In this document: positions 36,845 through 47,405 of the stretch, piece by piece
Layout of the letters: each line of letters opens with the position of its first letter
Position numbering within the stretch: position 1 is the stretch's first letter
Assembly: GCF_040712315.1 (NCBI RefSeq)
Contig: NC_134019.1
Location: 33,699,873-33,763,872 of the forward strand
Length of the DNA: 64,000 nucleotides
Source of the DNA: Castanea sativa
Taxonomy: Eukaryota; Streptophyta; Magnoliopsida; Fagales; Fagaceae
Direction: 5' to 3'
The notes under the pieces: model-generated
Seen by the model: only the letters and a program-made list of their open reading frames with translations
Told to the model about the DNA's origin: nothing
Databases searched by the model: none
Translations under genes and position numbers: made by a program

Positions 36845-38735
36845 ACCTCACTTGGAGGGTAAAAGAGTAATTTTTTCTTGAAAATATGCATCTTGATTCT
36901 GGTTATAAGATCTTTAATTTCATTTCACCAAAATGATCTTGATGTTGTAACGATCAAATCGACTGGTCATAAGTCTTAATCAGACTATCAGATTGAAAGT
37001 TATCATCAAATCAAATTTTAATGGCCGAGGTGCACCATCACAAATTGAGTTCGATTATATGTGATTATGAATAATTGATTCCAATTGATTATAATTATAA
37101 TCAATTTGAGATATGATGTGTCATAATTTGATTGGTTAGGACTACATTTTATGGTAAGATTGCACACACCTAATTAATTAGATAGTTAAACATTAATTAT
37201 TCAATGAGTAATTTGTGCAATTATCTTTTAATTAGAGTAAATTTGGAACCAATTAAGTCTGAAATGGGAGTGATTGGAGCCATTTAATGTTAATTGGGAG
37301 CTAATTTGGGACCTATTTAAGTTAATTGTGTTGAAACCATTTCTTTAACAAATGACCTCTACTCACTATTTCATCGATATCTCTCATAATATTTTGAATC
37401 TGTGAATGAGGTTAATTTTCCCAGAAACTAGACATCCAGGGCTTCAATTTAAACCCAAGAACGAGACAATTCTGATAAGAATTGAGTCAAATATGATTTT
37501 TTGAAGTTGGCTCTATAAGCTGTTACAGCAGCTACGGGAAAACTAAATTTTGGCTTGCTCCTCACTCCCACCAATCTCTACATTTAATACTCCAGATTTT
37601 CCCTAAGGCTAAAATGAGGTCTAAATTCATGATTCTTTGTCAACCCTCACTTTAAAATGAGGTCTCTCCACCACTAATATATAAACCCCCCTGTCTTTCA
37701 TTCCAAGACACACAAAAACCCCATCTCTTCTCCTCTCTTGAGTTCTAGGAAGTTGAGTAGTCTTGTCATATCTTGTTCTTCTTGAGACTCAAAGTATTGA
37801 GTGAGACTCACTCTTCCTCTCCTAACTCTTCTTTTCCTCCACCCTTAGGACCTCCCTCAAGAGTCTCCTCATCTACCATATGGATATTGTATGAAAGTAT
37901 AATCCATTTCGCTAATTGTTTTTTTATGTTGCCATGATGAGAGTTTAATATTAAAACATGATAGTAATCATTTAAATTCCTTTGAATATGTTTGAATGTT
38001 TTTAATTGTTTTTATATGTTCTTCACATATTCTGGTTTGTTCATCACATGTTCATGCATAACACTAGTTTTAATCTTAAATCCACATCAAAAATATGAAA
38101 AACATGTTTGTTTAATAATTCTTTCAAATCCTTGAATCTAGGATATCACCATCCGCACACACATTCACTAGAATTTATTTTTCAAATCTAAATACAATGC
38201 TTAATAAATTGAATTAGGGTTTATCACATGCACACACATTAAATTCAACATGCAAATTGATTGATAACATATTGGATGATGTGATATGAATATTGGCCAC
38301 CATAGTCTAAAAGATCGGTTTCACCAGGCAAGGTGGGTGCTTAACATCTTCCCACCTTGTAACATAGCCTCCGAGTTTAGATCAAAGGTTGATAGATCAA
38401 TACTTTTACTTGTACTTTTCAATTTCTATATTGTAACTAGGAAATAAAGCCATGTACTTCATCTTAGATTGTATCTAGGACCAAAACCATGTAATTTCCT
38501 ATGATCAATGTAAATTCAATTTCAAATCAATAAAATGATGAATTTTTCAATTATGGTTTTCTTATTTATTTTAACAATTAAATAAGTGGCGACTCCATTG
38601 TAAAACCCTTAATCTATAGGGGAAAATATAATCAATCGAACCTCCATTTTGAGAGGCAATAACATGACTCCACCCATTCACGTGGGTTTGGCCCAACACT
38701 CTATAAAATGGGCTGGGGGCGTGGTCTCTCACAGT
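36845..38735 (+). mobile_element. Gypsy-type LTR and leader fragment inserted in Copia RT
   Basis: An LTR-like sequence from TGTTGTAACG (36943) to TTTTAACA (38576), about 1.63 kb, is followed by AAATAAGTGGCGACTCC, which resembles the PBS/leader start of plant Gypsy elements, and about 150 bases of leader. A TATA-like TATAAACC near 37680 and CT-rich DNA follow a promoter layout. The block interrupts the RT: QMDCE is at about 38735 and the next RT codons resume at about 36830. The 100 bases left of the LTR are unexplained. Probably a truncated or recombined element in + orientation. Confidence 0.55.
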
Positions 38736-39430
38736 CCATTTGATAAAACTTAAACTTTAAGTGACATGCTAGGGCTAGGAGAATTCTAATGGACTCCATA
38801 CGGGTAATTGAGGCAAATCTCTCATCATAGTCAACGCCTTCCATTTGTGAGTATCCTTGAGCTACAAAATGAGCCTTGTTGCGAATCACATTATCCTCCT
38901 CATCAGTCTTATTGTGGAATATTCACTTTGTGCCGATGATGTGCTCACCCTCCTGTCTAGGTACTAGAGTCCAGACATCATTCCTCTAAAATTGAAGCAG
39001 TTCATCATGCATTGCTTCAACCCAGCTTTCATCCTGAAGAGCTTCCTCCACTTTAGTGGGTTCAACCTGTGACAAATAACAAGAATAAGACATAAAGTTA
39101 GCAACACATTTATCAACTGTACGCTTCCTTAATGTGAGTTCATTCATGTTTCCTACAATAACTTCAGGAGGATGATTTAATTTAATTTTGGAAGAAGGTC
39201 CTTTTACTTCATAGGATTCAGAATCTGGTGAAGTGGATAAATCTGCAGAATCTTCCACAACACTTGGAGTATCAAGAGTACTTGGAGATGCGGGCTCTTG
39301 TTCAACAATTTCTTGAACTTCCTTTGGCTCAAGAGGAAGAATTTCTTTGGGGAATTCCTCACTGCCTTTCTCAGAACTAGAATCTGAAGATTCATCAATA
39401 ACAACATTCACTGTTTCCATTACCTTCATG
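38736..39430 (-). pseudogene. Copia linker and start of RT
   Basis: 38986-39429 encodes the acidic linker after integrase (SSDSSSEKGSEEFPKEILPL) and then the RT entry VEEALQDESWVEAMHDELLQ. 38730-38889 continues with the RT fingers NKAHFVAQGYSQMEGVDYDE and FASITRMESIRILLALA. A frameshift or stop separates them near 38900-38985. Confidence 0.8.
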
Positions 39431-39474
39431 GTACTTTTGTTGTATACCCAATAAGCCTTGCTTGTAGAGGAGTA

Positions 39475-40395
39475 TCATAGAAATATTCCTTCATCACTTT
39501 GGGAGTCAAATTTTCCCACATTCTTCCTATCTTTGAGAATGAAACAAGTACTTCCAAAGATTATGAAATACTTCACATTTGGCTTTCTTCCTTTCCATGA
39601 ATCATATGGAGTCTTCTTGGTACCGAGTCTAAAATATACCCTATTAACCGTATGACATGCAGTGTTAACGGCTTCCCCCCACAAGTTTCTAGCCACATCC
39701 TTATTGTGCAACATGGCTCTAACCATCTCCTGAATAACCCTGTTCTTTCTTTCTACTATACCATTCTACTGAGGAGTAATAGGAGCATAGAATTCTTGAG
39801 ATATACCTGATCTTGTGCAAAAGGACTCCATATATGATTTCTCAAATTCTTTACCATGGTCACGAATTCGATTAATCTTTAGGCTATTTTCATTCTGCAA
39901 TCTTGTACACAAAACATCATTGTGCTCAGGAGCATCAAACTTGGATCGTAGGAGGATAACCCAAGTGTACCTAATGAAGTCGTCTACCACAACCATGATG
40001 TATCTCTTACCGCCAAAAGACTCGGTTCTAGTTGGACCCATAAGATCCAGATGTAGAAGCTCTAATGGTCTAGATGTAGCAGATGTCTGGGTACCCGAAT
40101 GTTTAGCTTTTGTCTATTTTCCAAGCTGACATGGTCCACACACCACATTACTTATTCTACTGAGTTTTGGTATCCCCAAGACTAATTCATGCTTAGACAC
40201 AATTGAAAGATGTTTGTAACTAGCATATCCCATCCTTTGGTGCCATAGATTTTCATTTGGTAAACGAATGCTATTGCACACAATATCAGCATCAGGAACC
40301 AATCTAGAACATTTGTCTAGAGTGCAAACACCACTTATGAGTTTCTTTCTAGACTCATCCATGACAAGGCACTTTCCTTTCAAGAATAGTACCAT
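39475..40395 (-). pseudogene. Copia integrase remnant
   Basis: The pieces 40114-40395, 39766-40041 and 39475-39726 follow one another. The first is the pre-integrase zinc region (LWHQRMGYASYKHL, VVCGPCQLGK). The second begins MGPTRTESFGGKRY and has VVVDDF and RDHGKEFE, the first two catalytic aspartates. The third follows the Glu-containing NGIVERKN. A TAG after APITPQ separates the second and third pieces; the expected codon there is CAG, so it fits a C-to-T change. Confidence 0.85.
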
Positions 40396-40492
40396 AACTT
40401 ATGCTCAACAGGTTCACTCTTAGACCTTCAACATATAGAACATTTGCAATGTCCAGCAGTCCAGGTAGAAAGATGATTCCATTTCCTTTAAT

Positions 40493-40966
40493 CTATGATT
40501 TGCTCCCATCACCAAAAGTGACATTGCCACCTTTCTTAGACTCGAAAACCTTAAAGAAAGATCGGTCTCCAGTCATGTGTCTTGAGCAGCCGCTATTAAG
40601 GTACCACAAACATGTGTCCAAAACTTTAAATGCGGACTTCATCATGAAGCACACTTCATGCTTAGATGACAGATCAGTGGGAATGGTGTTTTCTCTCATC
40701 TACCTTTTATGAACTAAACTTTTAACCTTCACTCTTCTCAAACGAACTCCTTTGCACATTTTCATTCTGAGACAGTCTAGTTTCTTCTTTGTCAACCTTA
40801 GATCTTTTCCAATAGTCATCATAATAGTACTTAAATAACTTTTAGACTTGCATTTTCTGATACACTCAAACAAGTAGAGATTAGAAAAACAAGATGTATT
40901 TGAAAACAAAGATCTTTTCAATCTAGTTGCAGTCGTGACAACAGGGGTCAATGAATCACACAACAA
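40493..40966 (-). pseudogene. Copia gag tail and protease remnant
   Basis: 40493-40699 contains CLWYLNSGCSRHMTGDRSFF. The family protease has Asp-Ser-Gly here, and this copy has Asn-Ser-Gly, so the catalytic aspartate is lost. 40700-40966 (LYLFECIRKCKSKSYLSTIM) looks like the last part of gag. Only about 300 bases lie between the PBS and the protease, so most of gag, including the nucleocapsid zinc knuckle, has been deleted. Confidence 0.7.
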
Positions 40967-40988
40967 AGATTAACCCTAATCAGAGTGT

Positions 40989-41004
40989 GTCCACTCTGAT
41001 ACCA
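40989..41004 (-). promoter_or_regulatory. Primer binding site of the Copia element
   Basis: TGGTATCAGAGTGGAC on the - strand, two bases inside the LTR end TATCA. The first eleven bases are complementary to the 3' end of plant initiator methionine tRNA. Confidence 0.85.
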
Positions 41005-41006
41005 CT

Positions 41007-42022
41007 TGATAGGCCAAAAATATATTGACCCCTTGTGATGAATTAACCAATTAATTAGCCAAGTGAATTAATTAGGTTCAATTACATGCAATGAGCGTGG
41101 CAGTACAAACAAATCACCAAATAACTAAATGCAGTAGAAATTAAATTTGACATGGTGATTTGTTTATGAATAGAGAAAACCTAAACGACAGAATCCTCAC
41201 TAGGTGATTTTAAGGTCATTACTCCCAAGAATTCACTATTATCACAACAAGCAGTTACAAGTAAAGGAATTTCAATACCTTATACCAACCTACAGTTGAA
41301 CCCTTACCCCAATATCTAATTGGACTTGTTCTGTAGTGACAATCTCTCCTTTCAATGCACGGCTCCCAGCATATGACTAACAAATTGCGCAGATCCCAGT
41401 ACGCGACTTCAATCACCAACTAGAGAAGGTTGTTGGCTGCAAAGTTCTTCAACTCATCACACAATGAAGATCGAGAAGCTCCTTGGTCACAAAACCCTAC
41501 AGTGCACAAACACAGCAGCTTCTTCACAAGAAAGATGAATTAGGGCAAATTTTGTCTTCGATCACAATTTGCATGAATAAACTTTGCTCAACACTTGTGC
41601 AACTTGTGTCACCTTTGATGGCTCTTAAAATAATCCTTTTATATGTCTAGGGTTGTGAGAAAAGAAAGCTCAAACATACAATCACGGATTGGATGAAAAA
41701 CATACCAGAAATTCTGAGTTTCATAAACCTCGTCAGATACCCTATCTGTCGAGCTGCTGTCGAGCCATAGGCTGGAACAACTCTTCAAGGCTCGATAGAT
41801 GCTAGCTGTCAAGCTTTAATGAACAACACTTTTCACACTTTAATCTTGGACAGACTTGCATGGCTTTAACACTTGAACTTGAAACAAGGTTTCTTAAAGC
41901 ATCAAACACATCCTAGATCTACCAAATTACAAGTAAAGTGCGTTTTGTTAAAGGATTAACCAATTACATAAAATAGTGACATATGTTCCTAACATTAACA
42001 TTGAATCACATATGTCCTAACA
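41007..42022 (-). repeat. 5' LTR of the Copia element, uninterrupted
   Basis: 1016 bp, TGTTAGGACATATG to GGCCTATCA on the - strand. A TATA-like CATATAAAAGG lies near 41640 on that strand. It shows the empty site for the DNA transposon in the other LTR (CTTGAAACAAGGTTTC at 41876-41893). Confidence 0.9.
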
Positions 42023-43582
42023 CCCATGGCGTGTTAGGTGTATTGCAAAGAATCTTTTCATTCCCATTTAGAACATGTACACCGCTTGTTTGAAAAAAAA
42101 TCTCACTCCCTTTTGCTTTATTTATTTAGAACTTGATAGTTATACTCGCATTATTTTAAGTCAACTTCATGGTTTGTGTCTCTTGGTTTTAGCTGTCATA
42201 GGAATTGCTAACACACTGAAACACCACCTGTGCTCTCATCCTACATCAAAACAAAAAATGTCATTGGCTGTTAACTAACCAAGCATGGCAGGTGTCCAAG
42301 AAAATAATATAGTAACATTATCCCATTGCTTTCAATTTATTTTTCCTTCCCTCAATTCCACACAAATACTTTGACATATTTTATCAAACAAGTCCATGCA
42401 TTACAACACAATGACTCACTAAATGCATTGTATGTAACTGTGGTAGATTTGGTTTGAATTAGAATTGGTTTTATAGTGGTTAAAACCCTAATTTGGGTCC
42501 ATTTTTATACACAACCCTCTATCTACATCCACTGGTAATGTTTTTGTTTTCCCTTTTGAAAATTTGGATTTTAAATATGACTTAGGTTTTGATGTTGTGG
42601 TGGATTGGTTTTGATTTAGGAAATTGGGTTAGTCTATGGTCAACATAAAAGGGGTTGCCTAAGAGAGCATTTGGGAAGAACATGCATTTGGCATTAATTT
42701 GTAAAGCGTATTTTGTTGTTGTTGTTGTTTTTTTTTGTTTTTTTTTTTATGCGGTTTTGTGGACAATTATCAATGAGTATTAACCTTTTATATGGTATAT
42801 GTATACATGTTATTTTCAATTTGTAATTGATGTTTTGGTCAATTTCACCATTGCCTTTGGTGATTATTATGTATAGGCTACACTTACATCATCAATTGAA
42901 GAAGTGGTGTTCCTTTGGAAAGCAGCCAATAAATATTAAGCTATCAACTTCATTTTCTTTTGTTCTTCCATGAAGATGAGGGGGATGCATGTTCACAAAG
43001 CTTGATGTGCAGGTTTAAAGAAAAGAGATGAGATTCTAGAAGGAGAATGTTTGGATCTAGATTGTCATAGCATTGAGCAACCGTGATAGCTATTGCGGTT
43101 GCTATTGGCTTCTGTGTAAATTAAATGTCTACAACAAATATAGATGTGGAAATATGTTTATTGGAATTCTTTTGACAGTATTTTATCTACAAAATACATT
43201 AGAGCGAAAAGTGAATTTATGTAGTGAGACTGATTTACAATTAATATGAAGTGCGTTTTCATTGTTTCAAAATTGAATTTGGATTTTGACCTTGAGCCAA
43301 GTAAACATACAAAGGTTGCAATCCTTTGCAAATAGATTTCCCATTATCTTAAAGTTGCTTTAGTTTTCAACATTATTTTCTATAAAAAAAAAAAGTTTTT
43401 TCTTTCTTTCTTTTTCAATATCTTTTTTTTTTCTTTCCTTTTTAGCTTTTTCTTGGTGGGCAAATTAGTCTTTCCCTGATTCTTTTAGCTTTTCTTTTAA
43501 TGTGAAGTTGATTAACTAAATATTTATTTAACTACCTTTTTCTTTTAATGTGAGGTTGATTAATCAAATATTTATTTAACTA
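42023..43582. other. AT-rich right part of Helitron 2
   Basis: No gene recognised. 43492-43580 holds a tandem duplication of about 50 bases (CTTTTAATGTGAAGTTGATT... and CTTTTAATGTGAGGTTGATT...) immediately before the 3' hairpin. Confidence 0.4.
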
Positions 43583-44030
43583 TCCCGTGCATTGCATGGG
43601 TTAGCGACTAGTTAAAATAAAAATCATGCCCAATTAGGAAAAAAAAACAAAGAATTAATCCAAAAAGACCAATCCTCCCCCACTTAGAAAGAAAAAATAA
43701 AAAGCGAACTTGAAAAAAAAAACCAAAAAACCAAAACCAATCATGCCTACTGCCTAGTTTAGAAAATGAAAATACCCAAAGTTTCATAAATTTGATTTTA
43801 CATTCTGAAATTTCATTTAATTAATGCCGTTAATGTGTTTTTTTTTTTGTTGCCAAATCAGCACCAATACTACGTCATTTCAGTGACCAAGAGAAAAGTT
43901 GGCTCAAGCACAAGCACGAGCAAAACTATGTCGTTTTTGGCCTAAAGTTAAAACACAAATCTCTAGCCCAAACGGCACCATTTCAGGCCAAACTCTAAAA
44001 TAAATTCTCAAGGGAGAAATTATAAGGTCC

Positions 44031-44187
44031 TCACGACAAGTGACGTGGTCCACCATTTCACTAAAAGACTCCACTTGATTAAAATTGTTGAGTTAGAATT
44101 TTTTTTTTAAACAGAAACTCAGCTATTTTAATCAAATGAGAATCTTTTAGTGGAATGGTGAACAAATGACGTAATCCATCAGAGGAA
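44031..44187. mobile_element. Hairpin MITE nested in the foldback element
   Basis: Inverted arms around CCATTTCACTAAAAGACT...TTGATTAAAATTG and CAATTTTAATCAA-like, with AATCTTTTAGTGGAATGG on the other side, separated by a T-rich loop (44100-44112). It lies entirely inside the left half of the foldback element. Confidence 0.55.
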
Positions 44188-44310
44188 TGTATAATTTCTT
44201 GAAGAAAAAAAAACATAATAAATTTTAATTGTTGTAACAAAAAAATTCAAACAAAACAAAACATTCTTTTCCTTACCTAAAAAAAAAAAAATCTACCTTT
44301 TTTATTTACC

Positions 44311-44541
44311 TCACTTGTAGTCAAAGTTGGGAAGCGGTGGGGAATCGAAGCTCTCCAAGATCTTTGTCTTGCTTCCGCTACTTGCGGATTCTAACTCTTC
44401 TTCTTCAACTTCCTCAACCACTGATAATCCCTCAGGAAGAAGAGTTGAAGATTGATTTGCTCTCTTCCTAGTGGACCTTTTAATAAGTTTGAAAGAGACT
44501 GTGAAAGTGAAACAGCTTTCCAATTCCATTGACGCTTCGGT
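44311..44541 (-). CDS. Short hypothetical ORF inside the foldback element
   Basis: An open frame on the - strand. From the ATG at about 44529 it reads MELESCFTFTVSFKLIKRS, a basic stretch, then an acidic run VVEEVEEEELESASSG and PPLPNFDYK at the end. Codon use is less AT-biased than the surrounding DNA, which suggests a real exon captured by the element. I recognise no family. It could equally be chance within a transposon. Confidence 0.25.
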   Translation of the reverse strand, partial: TEASMELESCFTFTVSFKLIKRSTRKRANQSSTLLPEGLSVVEEVEEEELESASSGSKTKILESFDSPPLPNFDYK

Positions 44542-45183
44542 CAATTGAGATTTTAGATTCAGGATTCGTTCCCTCACTGTTCCTTATGTGGATTGTGTTT
44601 TTAGATTTTAGAGTTTGGCCTGAAATGGTGTCGCTTAAGCCAGAGATTTGTGTTTTAACTTTTGGCCGAATGCGAAGTAGTTTTGCTTGTGCTTGTGCTA
44701 GCTTTTCTCTTGGTCACCGAAACAGAATAGTATTGGGGCTGATTTGGTAAAAATAAAACACATCAATATTATGTGTCACTTAACAGTATAAAGCATAAAC
44801 TAATTACGGAAGGTGAATTACTAACTGAACCAAACTTCAGGAGTATAACTTAAAAAAATATAAGCACTTGCACCCCAGTTAAGGGAATAAAAAGAAAAAT
44901 CCAATAAAAAAAAAAAGGCATGCAGGCAAGCAGCATGTACAGACACCATGGAAAAAGTTTGGGGCTATTTGCTAAGAAATTTTTAGTAATGCTATTTAAG
45001 TGTTGTGAAAATATATGTAGTGGTTTTTAAACCATGAAAAATGTTGTTTAAAAAATAGTACCAAACAGGACTTTTGGACATTTTGTCTAAATATTTTTGT
45101 ACCATTTTGTTTTTTTACTATTTTCTTTTAAATTTGGGGAGAGTGTGTTTTGGTTGCCTCTTATGTGTGTTGTTTTGTTTAAT

Positions 45184-45187
<4 letters not shown>

Positions 45188-45224
<37 letters not shown>
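45188..45224. repeat. (CT)n microsatellite
   Basis: About 18 CT units ending ten bases before the left end of the Harbinger element. Confidence 0.9.
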
Positions 45225-45226
<2 letters not shown>

Positions 45227-45895
45227 TCAATTTAGGCTGTGTTTGGTTGGACAGTAAATCAATTCTGGACGGAAAATAATTTCAAGGGAAAATATTTTCC
45301 CGTAAAGAAAATGTACTCAGGCTATTTGGTTGCACCATGGAAAATAGGGCAGAAAACAAATTCCACTGTTTGGCTGCCTTGAAATTTGTTTTACTGTATT
45401 CATTTTCCCTTGTTTGGTTTGTTCACACATTTTACAGAAAATATGAAATGCATTTTACAAAAAAAAACCTGCATTGCCTAGGTTCAATAATCATCCACTT
45501 CAACATTTGCAAAAAGCATCACAAAAATAATCATCGACTTCAACATCAACAAAGAGCATCCGAATATACCCATAATATTTATATCAAAACGCACATAATG
45601 TAATTTCACCATTAGCATTACACGCCCATGGTGTACAAAATTGATACCTACACATGGTATCTGAACAGTACACATGTGCCCTACATGCTTAAAGTCACCA
45701 TACATAACTTGGGCAATTGTATCGTCCCAATAATACAAAAGAGTTCACATCCTACAGGTTACAAATACATACATAGGCTGCTTACCGATAATACAATTGT
45801 CACATATATATAATACAATGTTAGGATCATACTAGTACTACATTACTCACAATCGCTAAAGTTACTACCATCACAGTCAGCACTAAACAGACAAG

Positions 45896-47136
45896 TTAGA
45901 GTCGAGTGAACAAATAACTATCCATCCAAAGCTTCCTTAGCTTAACATTCTTGGCCAGAAATCCCCTAGCTACCTTCTTATTTTCACACAGATGGTCAAA
46001 GGCAGTTGCGAGCATATCTTCACTATACCCATCCGCCGCCATAGCCATCACTTCAGAGTAAATACTATTAAAATCAATAGGCCCCCAGTTAATTTCTTTG
46101 AAGGCCACAGCAATTTCCTTAAGCTAATTAGACAAATCAGTCAGAACACTATCATCAGAGGGAGGTGCACGGCCTCTTTTGTGGGACTTCAAAATTGTGG
46201 ACCTAGTGGTGGATGATTCTACCACATTCTTTCCCTTATCCACCACACCCTCCTCCCCATTATCAGCCACCATCTTAGTGCTCTTTGCATTGTTTTGCTT
46301 TGTGTGAATATCAACATATGACTTAGCAAAGCTTCCTGTGGCCAAATCCTTACCCACTACAATGGCCAACTCATCATACATCTCTATCTTCTTGTTCAAA
46401 AAATCAGCATGCTTACGATGTGCTTGTAAGGGAGAAAGGAACATTCAATAACAATGCAATGATCACTTCACTCATAAATTCAATATTCAACTCAATATAG
46501 ATGTCATTAGATGATTTATGTGAATGATAAACAAAATAAAGCTGTTATTACCACAAGAAACATAATCCATGATTTATGGGATAAGAACAATAGAAAATAC
46601 AATGCACAAATGCTAACACTAGATTTTACAATAGATCCTCACATGAAAGTTACATTTGAAAAGCAATGGAATCCTAAAAAGAATGACTATAATTTTCATA
46701 TAAAGAGGGTACTAAGTAAGCCTTGTCTTGTTCTCAATTCATAGATTATAAAAGCCAAAAAAATATATTATCATTTATATTAAGAAAATATAGTTGGAAG
46801 CCATACCATAACTTTCTCCTGGAACGTCTTCGCATCGCACGTGATTATTTTTAAGCTATCATCCCAGCCGAACCCACTCTTCTTTTGAAGAGTTTGAATG
46901 GTAGTCCACATTGTCCTTAAAGTATGCATCTGATTCTCAACATATGAGGGGTGGCACTCGACCCCAAACTGTTCAAATATTGCCTTGGCGACAATAGCGA
47001 AGGAACCGGGCTTAAAAGTGTTCGAGGGCTTGTTGCCCTTTATGGCCTCTTCGTCAAGTACAGTTAGCATTGTCGTGTGCATTGGCAGCAACCAACGGAA
47101 TTGCTTACTGCCCACCTTTTCTTTCCCTTTCGACAT
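45896..47136 (-). pseudogene. Harbinger Myb/SANT-like ORF1
   Basis: The exon from the ATG at 47136 encodes MSKGKEKVGSKQFRWLLPMH, then FGVECHPSYVENQMHTLR, the trihelix-type DNA-binding region that in this superfamily assists the transposase. The second exon (46124-46425) has HADFLNKKIEMYDELAIVVG and KDLATGSFAKSYVDI. A TAG at 46124 interrupts it (a Gln codon is expected, so a likely C-to-T change), and the same frame resumes as LKEIAVAFKEINW to 45896. The intron spans about 46450-46795; its exact borders are unclear. Confidence 0.75.
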
Positions 47137-47405
47137 TACTACATATGATAATTGTATAGTAAGACTAGCATTTAATAATGGGAGTAGCATTTGTGAATTA
47201 CTGTGCATATGAACAACAAATCAAACACACACACACACAATCACAATTATAGATGTGCACAACAGAACAAAACAACTATTGGAAATAACAATGTATTGCT
47301 GAAAATAATGATCCTTACACCACCAGAAGTCTACAGTAAATAGATTGAGCATACACAAAACAAGAATACAGTACATATGACAATCACATAAATCTAAATA
47401 AAGTT

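Larger units (their letters stand above)
29987..42022 (-). mobile_element. Ty1/Copia retrotransposon, SIRE/Maximus-like, decayed
   Basis: Reading on the - strand: 5' LTR 42022-41007; PBS 41004-40989 (TGGTATCAGAGTGGAC, complementary to initiator-Met tRNA as usual for Copia); protease; integrase; RT; RNase H; an extra 3' open frame; polypurine tract at 32066-32053 (AAAGGGGGAGAT); 3' LTR 32052-29987. LTRs begin TGTTAGGACATATG and end TATCA. Flanks CCCAC and CCCAT give a four-of-five target duplication. Most of gag is missing. Two insertions enlarge it: a DNA element in the 3' LTR and a Gypsy LTR fragment in RT. Lineage is inferred from LTR length, the extra ORF after pol and the RNase H sequence. 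Confidence 0.9.
24292..43611 (+). mobile_element. Helitron 2, holding nested retroelements
   Basis: The sequence after Helitron 1 (24300-24360) repeats the Helitron 1 5' region (GAAACTT...CACAATTTTCCAT..TCAGCACAATATTTAAAAAAT) but lacks the first 20 or so bases. The family 3' end recurs at 43583-43611: CCCGTGC-ATT-GCATGGG, then TTAGCGACTAG, followed by T. Together these suggest one element of roughly 6 kb, now enlarged by a solo Copia LTR and a 12-kb Copia element. UTR-like stretches inside (24430-24740 and 27420-29800) may be captured gene pieces. It is also possible that the two ends belong to different Helitrons. Confidence 0.45.
43830..44775. mobile_element. Foldback element with a coding-like core
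   Basis: Inverted arms of about 170 bases: 43830-44001 and 44602-44775. They share GCCAAATCAGC, GGTGACCAAGAGAAAAG, CACAAGCACAAGC and AAAACACAAATCTC. The centre carries a short open frame on the - strand. The arrangement resembles a Mutator-like or foldback element that carries host-like DNA. No target duplication was identified. Confidence 0.6.
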
